A DNA stretch of 64,000 bases from Juglans regia (Eukaryota; Streptophyta; Magnoliopsida; Fagales; Juglandaceae): positions 14,303,234 to 14,367,233 of the forward strand of contig NC_049903.1 in assembly GCF_001411555.2 (NCBI RefSeq), read 5' to 3'. Positions 1-12,001 of the stretch are shown here, one piece after another (positions within the stretch are counted from its first letter, which is position 1; every line of letters begins with the position of its first letter). The notes beneath the pieces were generated by a model. That model was given only the letters and a program-made list of their open reading frames with translations. It ran no database searches and was not told the origin of the DNA. A program made the translations under genes and the position numbers.

Positions 1-567
1 CAAATTTTCATACAAAATATAATAAATAATTCAACTTTTTCAAATTCCAATACACCTTTTTCAAATCCTAAAATAATAATAATATTAAAACATAATATTT
101 TAAACTTCAAAACAAAATATAAAATTCTCATCTCATCTCCCAAACCTACCTAGATGTTTTTATCTAAATAAAGCAAACTAAAAATTACTTGAAACAAAGT
201 GAAGGGAATAAGAATAAATTGACCTTATAAAAAGTTACATTGTCAAAAACATTCTCTCTTTTTCTTTTTTCTTTTTTTACTTGGCACCAGGTGTTTGAAA
301 TAACATCCCAACTAAATTTAGCATATACATATACTCGATAAGAAATTTTTTGCAAGTACATATCGAGTAATTTAAAAAAAAAATTTAATTCGATAAATCT
401 TAAAAATTATTGTTATTCCCAAGGGCTAAACCTTAAATGTGGAAAGAGCATATCACCAAAATCAAGGTTGTTATCACTTGAGCCAATCCCAAGAATTATT
501 GTCAACAAACCAAGTTAGGCCTCCTTTCTTTGTATTAGATGGAATCATCCTCATCTTGTTGTTTATA

Positions 568-1150
568 AGAGCACTTTCATTATATTAGCTAAAAATTAAA
601 TTTATTAAATATTTAGTTATTAGAGAGTAAAATATACTCACAATGAATTAGTTAAATTCTAAATATTTAAAATTTAGCTACAACGACTTTCAAAATTTTT
701 TTTAAATTTGAAAGTTTTGTATATATATTAAATACATATTTTATTAATTATTTATCTCTCTCTTTCTTTCTATCACATATTTTATCACAATTGATATATT
801 AATTTGAGTTAGTGATATATTAATTTAATAAAAATATGATTATTAATTAATATATAATAGGTATAATAGTAAAATATGATAAAATAAAATAAATTAATAA
901 TTAAAAAAATTAAATATTTTTAAAATTATTAGTTATTCATTATTATATGATGAATAAATGTATAATCTAATGTAGAGATTTGATGTGAATAATCAAAACT
1001 AAATTCATCTTATATCATTTTATTGTTATATAATAAAAAATAGTTATTCCAATATTGAGATTTATATGAATGGAATAGTCAAAAATTAAAATTTTTTTAT
1101 ATTCATAAAAAAATATCCTTTAATTTTGATCAATTCAACGAGATTGCTCT
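568..1150. mobile_element. MITE, AGAGCA-ended family, copy 1
   Basis: The segment begins AGAGCACTTTCATTATATTA and its right end, read on the other strand, begins AGAGCAATCTCGTTGAATTG. These form imperfect terminal inverted repeats of about 25 bp. The interior is AT-rich and non-coding. Two related copies occur at 15499-16190 and 16181-16665, which supports a mobile family rather than chance similarity. The superfamily is not clear from the ends. Confidence 0.6.
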
Positions 1151-1931
1151 AATACCATATTTTTATAAGAGCCAAAATCAAGAAAAAGTCATTTGTAATT
1201 TGGGGGCCTTTATAAAATATGGAGCCTTAGGATATTTCCAAGTAACCTATCCCTTGGGCTGGCCCTGTCCACAACGCTGACCACGCGCAATGAGCAGAGC
1301 AGATATTTGGGCCCATATTAATTTAAAGACAAAATGTTAGTCGACCTGTGATTGGGAAATGGAATGCCAGTACTATGCATTGAGATCAAACCCAACACTA
1401 CTAATCTTCCGGTCTTTCGTAGAGTTAGCGACCGATTGTTATAGGGTAATTCTATTATCAAGTTAGTTAGTGCGGATATTTTGTCCACATTATTAATATT
1501 ACACGATTTAATTTATAAGACTAAATAATATAAAAAATTACACAACAAGTTAAAATAAGAGAAAAAGTCATTCACGACTCATTGAGATAGTCCAAGACTA
1601 TATGAGACGGTCCAAAACAGTGGTACGGTGCCCGTTCATTTATTCATAACAATGAATAGAAAGTAAATATAATAAATGTAAATAAAGATGGAGACACAGA
1701 TTTATGTGGTTCAGTGTCCACAGGTCATTTGGAGAGCAAATTTACTATAATATGAATATTTTATAATCTCTCATGATCTATCATTTTTCTTTATACAATA
1801 AAAATTGAAGACCTCTTTTCTAGAAAATATAATATCTTAAAACTCTTGTTATAAGGTTGGAGATGATACTCTATGTTCTCATATTCCTTTTATTATGGCT
1901 CTTGGAAGTGATGATGAAGTGCTACTTTTAA

Positions 1932-2121
1932 GGTTGTGTTTGGATGTTGAAGTGAGTTGGGTTGAGATGATAAAATATTGTTAGAATATTATTTTTTAAT
2001 ATTATTATTATTTTGAGATTTAAAAAAGTTGAATTGTTTATTATATTTTGTATTGAGATTTGAAAAAGTTGTAATGATAAGTTGAGATGAGTTGAGATTA
2101 GTTTAGGATCCAAACGAAGCC
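1932..2121. mobile_element. Tourist-like MITE with GAGATGAG interior
   Basis: A 190-bp element flanked by TAA on both sides (1929-1931 and 2122-2124). Its ends are GGTTGTGTTTGGAT and, on the other strand, GGCTTCGTTTGGAT. The interior has AT-rich blocks and GAGATGAGTTGAGAT-type runs. A 3-bp TAA/TTA duplication and GTTTGGAT-type ends fit PIF/Harbinger-derived (Tourist) MITEs. This is the most frequent repeat in the window. Confidence 0.65.
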
Positions 2122-2199
2122 TAAGTCTCCTCTCATGTATTTGACTTGCTTTTCCCTCCTTTTTTTTTTTCTTTTACTTCATTTTTCTCTAACACCTTG

Positions 2200-3114
2200 C
2201 CTTCCCTTTTTTGTTTGTCCCCCATGGGTATCCGTCCTTCTACTCTATTTCTACTCTTTTTTTCTAACCTTATCCTTTTTCTCTTCTTCCCTTTAGCTTC
2301 CTGAGGGTGATTTGGGTTTAGTAGGTCTTGGCTGGGCCTAATGTATTTACCCCCAAACAAGACTCAAATCAGTAATTTTTCTTTATAAATTAAATTTTTT
2401 TCACATTAAAGATAAGCACACATCGGCTTATGAATAGAAATTTTAAGTATTAAAACATATATTGGTGAGAAAAATCTACTAATTATTTTTTTCCTTTTAC
2501 TTTGATTCATTCCATTTCTTCATCAGTGACGATGCAAGTTTCCAATCTTGATATGACAAATTCCTGATCAGCTCAATCTGAGGATATATAGCATAATGAA
2601 CTTTATGTTAATGGCATCTTGATGAAACTGGAGACCCTAACCTTCCTCACACTTTCTTGTTTTGGCCATTAACTATTTCCTCAGCCTTCCATTGAGGATA
2701 TATTACATACTGAACTTTATGTTAATAGCTAAAGGAACCGTACAGTCATTTTGAAAAAAAGTAAAATTTATTATTAAAAAATTAATTTTTTTTTATAAAT
2801 TTCATATTTATTTATTTTTTTAAAATAATTACACGACACTTACATATTCACAATTATAAATATTATTTATCTTAATTTTCAGCGCTAGCTGGCCTTCCTC
2901 CCTAGTTTAGTTGTATCCTTGGTCAACTTATAGCCATTTCTTACATTTAAAACCTTCATGATGTTGTTCCATCAACCCATCACCACTTTTCAGTTCATTT
3001 ATTTATTATTAGTATTTGTCGTAGTACTGGGACTGATTCTTCCGATTTAATTCCCAACAAATGGTATAAAAGTTGTGATCAGGAGCCCTATTTTGTCCGT
3101 GATTTTTTAATTTT

Positions 3115-3118
<4 letters not shown>
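2200..3118. other. AT-rich intergenic stretch
   Basis: I see no coding sequence with splice signals or a recognisable domain here. The stretch holds poly-T/C tracts and AT-rich filler. Confidence 0.5.

Positions 3119-3152
<34 letters not shown>
3119..3152. repeat. (AT)n microsatellite
   Basis: Uninterrupted AT dinucleotide run. Similar runs occur at about 4147-4182, 4320-4344, 8279-8300 and 60154-60182. Confidence 0.95.
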
Positions 3153-3154
<2 letters not shown>

Positions 3155-3379
3155 AGTTAGCATGGTTCTTATTCTATTCGCACACGAAAAAAAAATATTT
3201 ACAATAATTATTATGTAATTATTTTTAAAAAAATAAATACAATATAAAATTCATATAAAAAATTAATTTTTTAATAATAAATCTCACTCTTTCTCAAAAC
3301 GATTAGATGGTGTTTACGTACTTTACAATTACATAGAGAATTACTTGTTTTTGCATTTTCAAAAGTACTCGATAGCCCA

Positions 3380-3931
3380 ATTTGGATTGAGATATTATTT
3401 CAATTCATCTCATCATTATAACTTTTCTAAATTCCTATACAAAATATAGTTATTGTTAAAATATTATTTTTTAATATTATTATTTTTTTAAGATTTGAAA
3501 AGTTAAATTGTTTATTATATTTTGTATGAAAATTTAGAAAAGTTATAATGATGAGATGAGATGAGAAGAGTTGAGATGATTTTGTATCCAAATAAGACAG
3601 ACTTCATTGAATCATTTTAGATATTGAGATGAGATAAAAAAAATTTGTAAATAGTAATGAAATAGTTTGAGTTAAGACGTTTTATAGAGTTTTGGAAAAG
3701 TAGAGAGAAATAATTGAATAAAAAAATTATAAAGTTAAAATATTACTAGAATATAATTATTTTTTAATTTGAAAAAGCTGAAAATTATTTTTTGTGTTTT
3801 ATTTAAAAGTTTAAAAAAGTTATAATAATTAAGTAATGATTAGATAAAAAAATTAAAAATTATTTGTATTTAAATAATATTTAAATGTTAAGATGAAATC
3901 ATATTGTAAGATCTCAACATTCAAACTAGTC
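3380..3931. mobile_element. GAGATGAG-type MITE copies, adjacent and degenerate
   Basis: Two adjacent degenerate copies of the same family as 1932-2121. The first runs from a left GATAGCCCAATTTGGATTG end to GTATCCAAATAAGAC near 3597. The second has similar but more decayed blocks up to about 3930. The boundaries are approximate. Confidence 0.5.
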
Positions 3932-4140
3932 CTAAATTACTGCATGGGTTGGACAAACTAAACATGAAGGAGATCATAGATCACTCCTTATCTAATTGGA
4001 CCGTCATAAATTTAATTTACACACCACCAATATTCATATCCTCAAGTTTATTAGGTAAATTCTATCTTCATTTCACTGATTGAATTCTCAATTTTTCTAC
4101 GCAGAGTCTTAACTAAAAAACTAATCGGCTCTAATAGCTA

Positions 4141-4146
<6 letters not shown>

Positions 4147-4182
<36 letters not shown>
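4147..4182. repeat. (AT)n microsatellite
   Basis: Uninterrupted AT dinucleotide run. Confidence 0.9.
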
Positions 4183-4184
<2 letters not shown>

Positions 4185-4349
4185 ACTACACATCAGTCTA
4201 TACTCTCCACACACTTTACGTAGTATCACTTTTTTCTTTTTTTTTTTTCTTTTTTTTTAACCTACAATATTAAGTGTGCTACGGCTGCAGTGCACAATAA
4301 GTCGCTGTGAATATTTTTTGATATATATATATATATATATATATGTGCA

Positions 4350-5914
4350 TGTGCCAGTTTTGGTCTAATCTTTACTGATCTTTTACCTTAAAAAAAAAGA
4401 AAAAAGGAAAAAACAAAAGAAGTAATCATGGAAAGTGGAACATTAACGCGTTTTTGAACTTTGGTAAAGAAACCGACTAAAAACCCCAACGCCTCCTTCT
4501 AATTAGAGGGCCCAAGGGTACGAATATTTGGATATTGTAGTCAGCGTCGTCTGATCTTTGGAACATATATAAAAGGAAAAAAAATTGACATATCCTTTTA
4601 TATCAAAATAGCTAGATGTAATATAATAGTACTAGCTACCTAGTGTGTGTGTGTGTGTTAATTAAATTGATGCGAGTCTTGATCTAAAATTCATGCAGAC
4701 TTGAGTGTGTGTCGATCGTATATAGCATTAATTGATATAATTAAGTGAATTAATTATGAAAAATATTCCCATATTTATTATAGCTAAAGGCATAATTAAT
4801 TCAAGTTGCCAGAACTTCATCGTATAAATGAAAAGAGAATTATTATAAATATAAAGAGATTACACAAAATAAATTTATAAATTGATGTGACTCTATAAAA
4901 TCCGTTAAATTCATTTTATAATAAAAATAACTTTACAATTTGATGTATGATATCAAGACATATCAATTCATAAGTTTATTTTCGTGTAATTTTTTTATGA
5001 TTAAAGTATTTTTCAAATTAAAGGTATTGATGGGATATTCCGACAATCCTAATCACTGCGATCACTCTAAAAAGAATTATATATATATAAAATATTACAA
5101 AGCTAAAAGATCAAACAAAGGCAACAGAAACAAAAGTAATATATTAACATCCTCGATCAGTGACTTTAGTGATTGAAGTAAGGACGTTATTTGGACCATC
5201 CATGGAAAGAATAATTACTACAAAGAAATTAAAAGGAGGCGATATTATATATATATATTTATATATATATAAGCCTAATTACAACCCACCCTAAAAAAGA
5301 AGACATTAGCAGGTCTAATCAAGCTACTAATTAATCGCCTAGAGACCGAGAGGGTGCCAAGAAAATGAATATCTATATACATATGATATTAATATATTAT
5401 AGATTGTTGGATTATGAAAATAAAAATGAATATTATTGGTAGAGATTATTGAAGATTATGAAAATAAAATATAAATTAATTAAAAAAATATAAATAAAAA
5501 ATAATAACATTTTATTATTATAGATAATGTGATGACTAATCTAATATAGACTTCAAGTTTTGAATGATTAGTTAAAAGTAAAAAAATTATATATTAATCA
5601 AAATTTTAAAAATAAGATAGTCAATCTAATGCTAATGCTAGTCATATATATCGAAAATGTTGGCGCAACCTCTCAAACTGATCACTCAATTTTACTATTT
5701 ATATATTTTAATTTTTACTTAATAGATAAAGAAGTGTTTATTAATAAAATTATATATATTTTTTATTTTTTAATGATTAAAAATATTAAAAAATATGTAA
5801 AAAAATTAAAAAAAACAACAACAAATTAATAATTAGAGAGACGCCAACGTGATGGCCCACTAGCACCATCCTCTATGTGTGTGTATATATATATATATAT
5901 GGGGAAATGCTATG
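4350..5914. other. AT-rich intergenic stretch
   Basis: No supportable gene. Short open frames here are AT-driven and lack any recognisable motif. TA and GT microsatellites interrupt the stretch. Confidence 0.5.
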
Positions 5915-6001
5915 CATCTGCCCTACACCGGCACACACTTCACATCATTTTTTTTTTTTTTACACTCAATAGGTTGAGTGTGTGCCGGTGTGGGGCAGAT
6001 G
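5915..6001. mobile_element. Short foldback (hairpin) element
   Basis: Two arms of 26 bp, 5915-5940 and 5976-6001, are inverted copies with about two mismatches, sharing the core CACCGGCACACACT. They are separated by a loop of about 35 bp with a T-run. The arms are GC-rich compared with the surroundings. This is typical of a foldback MITE or the fused ends of a DNA transposon. Confidence 0.65.
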
Positions 6002-9000
6002 TAAATATTTTTCGATATATATGTGTATATAATTTAATTAGTCATTGAGAAGCATGCATGCAGCATGCAATCTTCCACCACTAGCTAGGTTCTCCATCAT
6101 TTTAATTCAGCTTCGTTCATTCGTACGACTTTCTTTTCCTTTTGACTTTGTAGTTCCATCAGTAAAATTGCTTTTCTTTTTTGAGCGCTGTTAGGGAGCA
6201 GCTCAGTAGTGATTGTTGGGCGAAGTATTAGGTAAAATTTATTTTTTAGTTTTTTTATTTATATTTTTTAAAAATATAAAAAAAATCAATACACTAATAT
6301 TTATTTTTTAATTAACAAATAAAAAAATATATGAAAAAATTAAATATATAAACGATCAAAATAAAAAATAAAATAAAACGATATAGTAATATTTTTTTTT
6401 CTAAGGTGAATATATGCCACTAGCAAGCTGTCTCAACTGCTGATTTCATTATTTTCTTTAATTTTCAAGTCCTGGAAGCTATGTTTGCCGAAAAATGCTG
6501 CTCTCACCGATAGGTGGTTCCCGATTGAATCTCGATATATATATATTTTTTTTTGTTTAGAGATTAAAGAAATTTTTTTTAATGATATTGTAATTTTTTT
6601 TAAATGTTTAAGGGTATTAAAAAAAAAATTTCCCTTATCGAAACCTGTTTCGTGTTACACCCTCGGTGGGTGGGCTTGTACGTAGCACTGCTCATGTTTG
6701 TGAGGGAGCTGTACTGAAGTACCATATATTCCGATAGAGAAATAATATTTACAGTCGTAAGTGTGCAAGCGCCGTACAGTCGTTTTAAAAAAAGTAAATA
6801 AATATGAGACTCACATAAAAATAAATTAATTTTTTAATAGTGAATTCTACTCTTTTTTAAAATAATTGTACGTCATTTACACATTCCACGACTGTATGTA
6901 ACCTTACTAATTCCGATAACTTTTGGATCGGCTGGCAATATCAGAAAGCGACACAAGGAATTCAAGAGCGCGCAGGTCACCTAGATCATGCGACTAATGC
7001 TGGAACAGATTTTCATTGACAGAGACATGATATATTATAAATGAAGACGTTAAAACTTAAATAAAAATAATGTAATAACGTTATTATATATTATAATAAC
7101 CAAACAATAATATTAATTATAAGTCAAGCAAGTAATATATAGTTCTTATGATGATCGATCAAATATATGTTTAATCATAAATATAAGCTGCATTTGCGTA
7201 TAAATTTAACTTCCATTTGATTACGTGTAAGCCATGATTACTTGAATACTTCATGCATGTACATATATATCCTATTATTTTCAGAGTTAATCTACATACA
7301 TCTCTTACTTGAAAATTGTTCATTCAAACTTATACAATTATATATGTTTAAAAAAAAATTTAAAATTACAATTATATCTTTTTTAATATGATTTTTTTTC
7401 CGTATATCCTGATCATTCATCAATAGGACTGTACATGCAATCCTCTACTCAGGACTACAAATAAAATTTCTCTTATTTTCAACTACATGTTTTCTATATT
7501 TTGTTATTTCTTTTACTTCTTATATCTACTAGTACTAGTCTTAGACTTGCAAGCCAAAAGCAAATCGGCGTGTCTTAATTATTATCCATACATGATATTA
7601 AATGATATTATATATATGCATGGGTGTATTAATTATTGAAGCTGCTTAATTAATCAGAGATGATCTCTTCGATCTGTGCATCATGCATTGTTAAGTACTA
7701 GTACTTAATTAAATCTTTCATATATGTGCTTTATTTATTTGCTAGCTAGTGATTATATATATATATATAGTCAAGACATGATGATTGGGAATTAGCTTAA
7801 GATCAAATCCATTGTGCGTGTGGAAGAGCATGCATGATAAAACGTACGTATAATTAGCTGGTAGTCATGCATGCTCATGATGTATAAACATGAAAATTAC
7901 CCAGCTGACCAAAAGCATGTTTAAAAATTCAAACCTACCTAGCTAATCACTTGGAAAATGATCTCTTTGTTAGAATACTTTTTTAAACAATCCAAATCCA
8001 AAGTTTTAGAATTTCAAGATCACCCAAATTACGCACTAATAATTAATGGTTTTGAGATTATAATGGGTAATCGATCGAAACAATTTCGTCATAGTCGTGA
8101 TATTCTTGGATATTTGAACATGACGACTTTCAAGGCGCAGCTAGCCTGCATGGCGCATGTTCATGAACATATATTAAGATACAAGGCCGGCTGAACCACA
8201 CGAATACTTTAACCCAATTACATGAAGCAAAATAAACCCTTAATTTGGTTATGATTGAATAATAGATTTATAATCTAATTATATATATATATATATATAT
8301 AAAAGATTAGATTAGGTACGTTGAGTGGTGCAATGAGTTAAGGAACAAGCTGAAAGCAAATTAATGTCTTAGACTCTTATAGACAAAAAGAAACCCTATG
8401 AGAAGAAAATGAGTAGTGAAGGTAAAAAAGAGTCAATTGACACATTGATAACTTGACAATTAGTGGTTATAATCAAACTTGTTCAGCTTTTGCACATAGA
8501 AAAACTTTAAAAGATCATCATGGAGTTGTCGGTATGAGTACTATATTTCAAATATATATATAATTTATAACGGAAATCATGTGGTCCATATATATATAAT
8601 ATATATATATATATAATAGTCTTTAATAAGAGTAGATAGTTACCCCATCTAACACTCATAAGGCCCACCCCTAAAACATGGGGGGAAAAGCCTAATTTTG
8701 CTAAGCTCCCCACAAAAAAAATAAGATCTTTCTGTCAACTCTTGAATATCTTCAGCCCCAAAAAGTTAGACAGGATAGAGCACTTGGCTCACAATAACGA
8801 AGTGCTGCTTCCATTAATGTTGATTTACGTAAAATTAATTTAAATTGATCATTATATGAACATAGATTGATATTTTACGGCCTGGACCCTCTGATGATCA
8901 ACTAATCTGGCCATTCGATCAGCTAGCTGCTAGCTAGCAGCTAGCCAAGGTAGCTAGAATATTGATCTCCATTAATATTGTTTACAAAAAAAAAAAATCA

Positions 9001-10400
9001 CCAAGCTGAATGCTCGATCATAAGCATGTTTATGCTGGTTTGTGATATATATGAGCTAAGATTTGCATGTCTCTTAAAGAAAGAACAGTAGCTAGCTAGG
9101 TACAAATTTAGAAACGTCCACAGATCTGGTTTCGATATATCATGATAATGCATATTCTTTCTCTAGTAGATGTGACAGGTCGCAATCATGTTCATCATGG
9201 AAAAGGAATAACTTACAACAAAGAGAATTTCACCTATTCTGGTAATTAATGATCGTGTGAGAGGGGAATTAGACGAATTTGATATATATATTTGTAGAAG
9301 CACGTTGAAGGACGGGTTTTTTTTTTTATTCAAGTGTCTGTGCTTTTTCACCCCTTTTCCTGCTTTGCTTTTCCTCGTGATTTTCTCCTATACATACAAA
9401 AAATAAATAAATAAACCTATGAAAGGTATGCAACAGGAAATTGACGGACGAAAATCATGAAAGCAGACATCCATTCATCATGATCATCTTCGTTGACACC
9501 AAGGAATTTGACAACCTTAAGCAACGGTTGAGTGGAGGGAATTAGGATATTAGGCCGCCTATATATTCTCGACTCAGATACAAATGTTTAATTATAATAA
9601 GATATATTAATTTTGCACACATGTTTGTTAGAGAGAGAGAGATCATGAGATCAGGGCTATTTGGTGAAGGGTGTTTACATATTAAATTTGGATGGAAGAA
9701 ATGATGTGTGTTTTCTTTACATCATTAGGTCTTGCCTTAACTTGCCATATTATTATTAACCCTCTACCCCTAATCATCTCTCTTTTTCTTGCTATGGTTT
9801 CGTTGTTAATTAATTTATTATATCTTTGCCAGAATTATGCCACCATCAAGTACGTACTGATCTATATATGTGCAAATTGCTTTCCTTGTACATTTTTCTT
9901 AGAAAAATTATTTACATCAACCTATTATTGACTGCATCCTCAACACACTGAGGTGTGTTGAGTTAAAAAAAAAAAAAAGAAGAACAACCACGTACGGTGT
10001 GTGGAGAGTGCCAGCTGATGTATAGTCGGGCTTTTTTTTTTAACCTAATATTTGATCTAGCTATTTATATTGTTAGATATTGATCTTAGGTGATCCTTTA
10101 ATTTCATGCTGTTTATATGATCAACTAGTCGACTGGGTGTATTATTACGAATACCATACAATTAATGCATGGGACAGTCCAAAAGCATGCATGCATACAC
10201 CCAATGAAGAGAAAAATTGTTGTTGTGATTGCTTATACGTACTAATAAAGAGTTTTATAATTATTATATGCTTAATGGTTATCGATTTCTTCAGGGTCAG
10301 TATTGTATCTGAATACTTAATCAGTAAGATTTTATTATAATCTAAAGAAAAGTGATTGAGCTGAGAGTAGTGGTTTAATAAAGGTTTTGGAAGCTACCAA
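6002..10400. other. AT-rich intergenic stretch upstream of the MYB gene
   Basis: About 4.4 kb with no supportable coding region. The open frames in it are short and have no family signature. It holds TA microsatellites and a small perfect inverted repeat at 9939-9948/9953-9962 (CTCAACACAC / GTGTGTTGAG). Any distal promoter elements of the MYB gene would be here but cannot be singled out. Confidence 0.45.
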
Positions 10401-10429
10401 AGCATACTCATGAGATCAGTGGTCCTCTT

Positions 10430-10437
10430 TATATAAG
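10430..10437 (+). promoter_or_regulatory. Candidate TATA box of the MYB gene
   Basis: TATATAAG lies about 320 bp upstream of the MYB start codon and is followed by C/T-rich sequence. If it is used, the 5' leader would be roughly 290 bp. No transcript evidence is available. Confidence 0.4.
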
Positions 10438-10758
10438 TAAACCCCACGTTTTGTTTCCAGCACATGTACCCTCTCAAAAGAAATCTTTTTCACTATAAAA
10501 AAATTATTTATTTGTGACTAAATATTTCTTGTGAACATAATTATTTCTTGTTAAAATTAATTTATTTTCATTACAAATAATCATTATCATCTCAAATAAT
10601 CTATCACAATCTCTCTCTACATTGCCGCATCATACACGTATATTAGCCAAATGGAGCGAAATAAGTCTACTTTTCTAAATGGAGAAGCAATATAAGGAAG
10701 CTAGCACTCAAACTCAATGCTGAGGTCCGCATTTGAGGGGGCTGAGGAGCCGTACAAG

Positions 10759-11883
10759 ATGGGCCATCACTGCTGCAGCAAACAGAAAGTCAAGAGAGGG
10801 TTATGGTCTCCTGAAGAAGATGAGAAGCTCATCAAACACATAACCACCTTTGGCCATGGTTCATGGAGTTCAGTTCCAAAGCTTGCCGGTATATATGCAT
10901 CGTTTCTTCCAATTTATTTTCTAATTTGAAGCTCATAATTCTTTTTTTATGAATCCTTTTCAAATGGGTTTGCTTCTTGAACTTCAGGCTTGGAGAGGTG
11001 TGGAAAGAGTTGCAGGTTAAGATGGATAAACTATCTGAGACCAGATCTGAAAAGGGGTTCATTTTCTGCACAAGAGGAGAGGGTCATCGTTGATATTCAT
11101 AGGATTCTTGGCAACAGATGGGCTCAGATAGCAAAGCATTTGCCCGGAAGAACAGACAATGAGGTCAAGAACTTTTGGAACTCTTGCGTTAAGAAGAAGC
11201 TCATTGCCCAAGGGTTAGATCCCAACACTCACAATCTCCTTCCTTCTCATAAAGCTAACAACAATGGATGCAACTTGTCTCATCCCAAACCCACTTCAGT
11301 TTTCTTTGTAAATTCACCTGTGAAGGATGCAGCTTCCTGCATGGACATGAACATACCGTTCTCGACATTACTTTCTCTTCTTCCAAATGATCCTAATATC
11401 TCCAGCTCTCATTTCTCCCATGATGGTCCAAACATACCAATATATGAACAGAAAAACCCTAATATCTTCTGGACGACCGAAGAACAAAATCCAAACACCA
11501 GCTTCATGGATTTCTCAATGGTCAGGTTCCCAATTTCCTCTCCTCCCTCACATCCATCTGGGTTCGGAATTGTTGAAGAGGACTGCCTCTGGAGTAGTAG
11601 CCAGCTTCAACCTATTGAGCTCGACAGACAGGATGATCATCATGATGAAATGTTGCAGCCAGAGCAGCAAGTCAAGAAGCCACAGCAAGAGATCATCAAG
11701 GCTATTGAAGTGGAAATTGATCGAAAGGCTGATATAATATTGACTAGGGAGCAGAACAATATGGATTCTTCATTTGAGAGCTCTAACTTTGGTTTTGATT
11801 TTGTGGAGTCCGCAGTAACGCCCAGTGATATGTATTGTAACTCATATGATCATGGGGATGAATTTGCATGGGAATATTGCTAG
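10759..11883 (+). CDS. MYB103: R2R3-MYB transcription factor, MYB103-like
   Basis: Nuclear DNA-binding regulator of the R2R3-MYB family. Exon 1 is 10759-10888 and exon 2 is 10988-11883 including the stop, with a 99-bp GT-AG intron in phase 1, giving 341 residues. Repeat R2 carries W16, W36 and W56. Repeat R3 carries F69, W88 and W107. The start [16 protein letters not shown] and the tract [15 protein letters not shown] after R3 resemble the Arabidopsis MYB103 clade, which regulates secondary-wall formation; MYB26 is the next alternative. The C-terminal half is Ser/Asn/Pro- and acidic-rich and has no known domain. The intron sits at the conserved first MYB intron position, but the second intron common in R3 is absent. 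An in-frame ATG at 10717 would add 14 residues; I prefer 10759 because family members start with MGH(R/H)CC. The family call is firm; the exact orthologue is inferred. Confidence 0.93.
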
Positions 11884-11951
11884 GTGACTTAGCAGCTCCT
11901 AGCTCTAATTCCCTCCTATTACCTATATATGTATATGTATATATATATATG

Positions 11952-12001
11952 GAGCTCTAACTTTGGTTTTGATCATCATGAAATCAATTTGCATGGGATT
12001 G
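11952..12001 (+). repeat. Partial duplicate of the MYB coding end
   Basis: Downstream of the MYB stop, a 22-bp stretch (11952-11973) exactly repeats coding positions 11778-11799. It is followed by CATCATGAAATCAATTTGCA, which resembles the last coding bases around 11850-11872 (ATGAATTTGCATGGGA). It reads as a tandem copy of the last ~100 coding bases that has since lost its middle. Confidence 0.7.

Noticed and set aside
7958..8194. 78-codon open frame on the plus strand
   Set aside because: Reasonable composition, but no recognisable motif, no splice-linked partner, and AT-rich surroundings.
9692..9931. Hydrophobic 79-codon open frame resembling membrane segments
   Set aside because: T-rich DNA gives Leu/Ile/Phe-rich frames by chance. 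There is no start context or homology signal.
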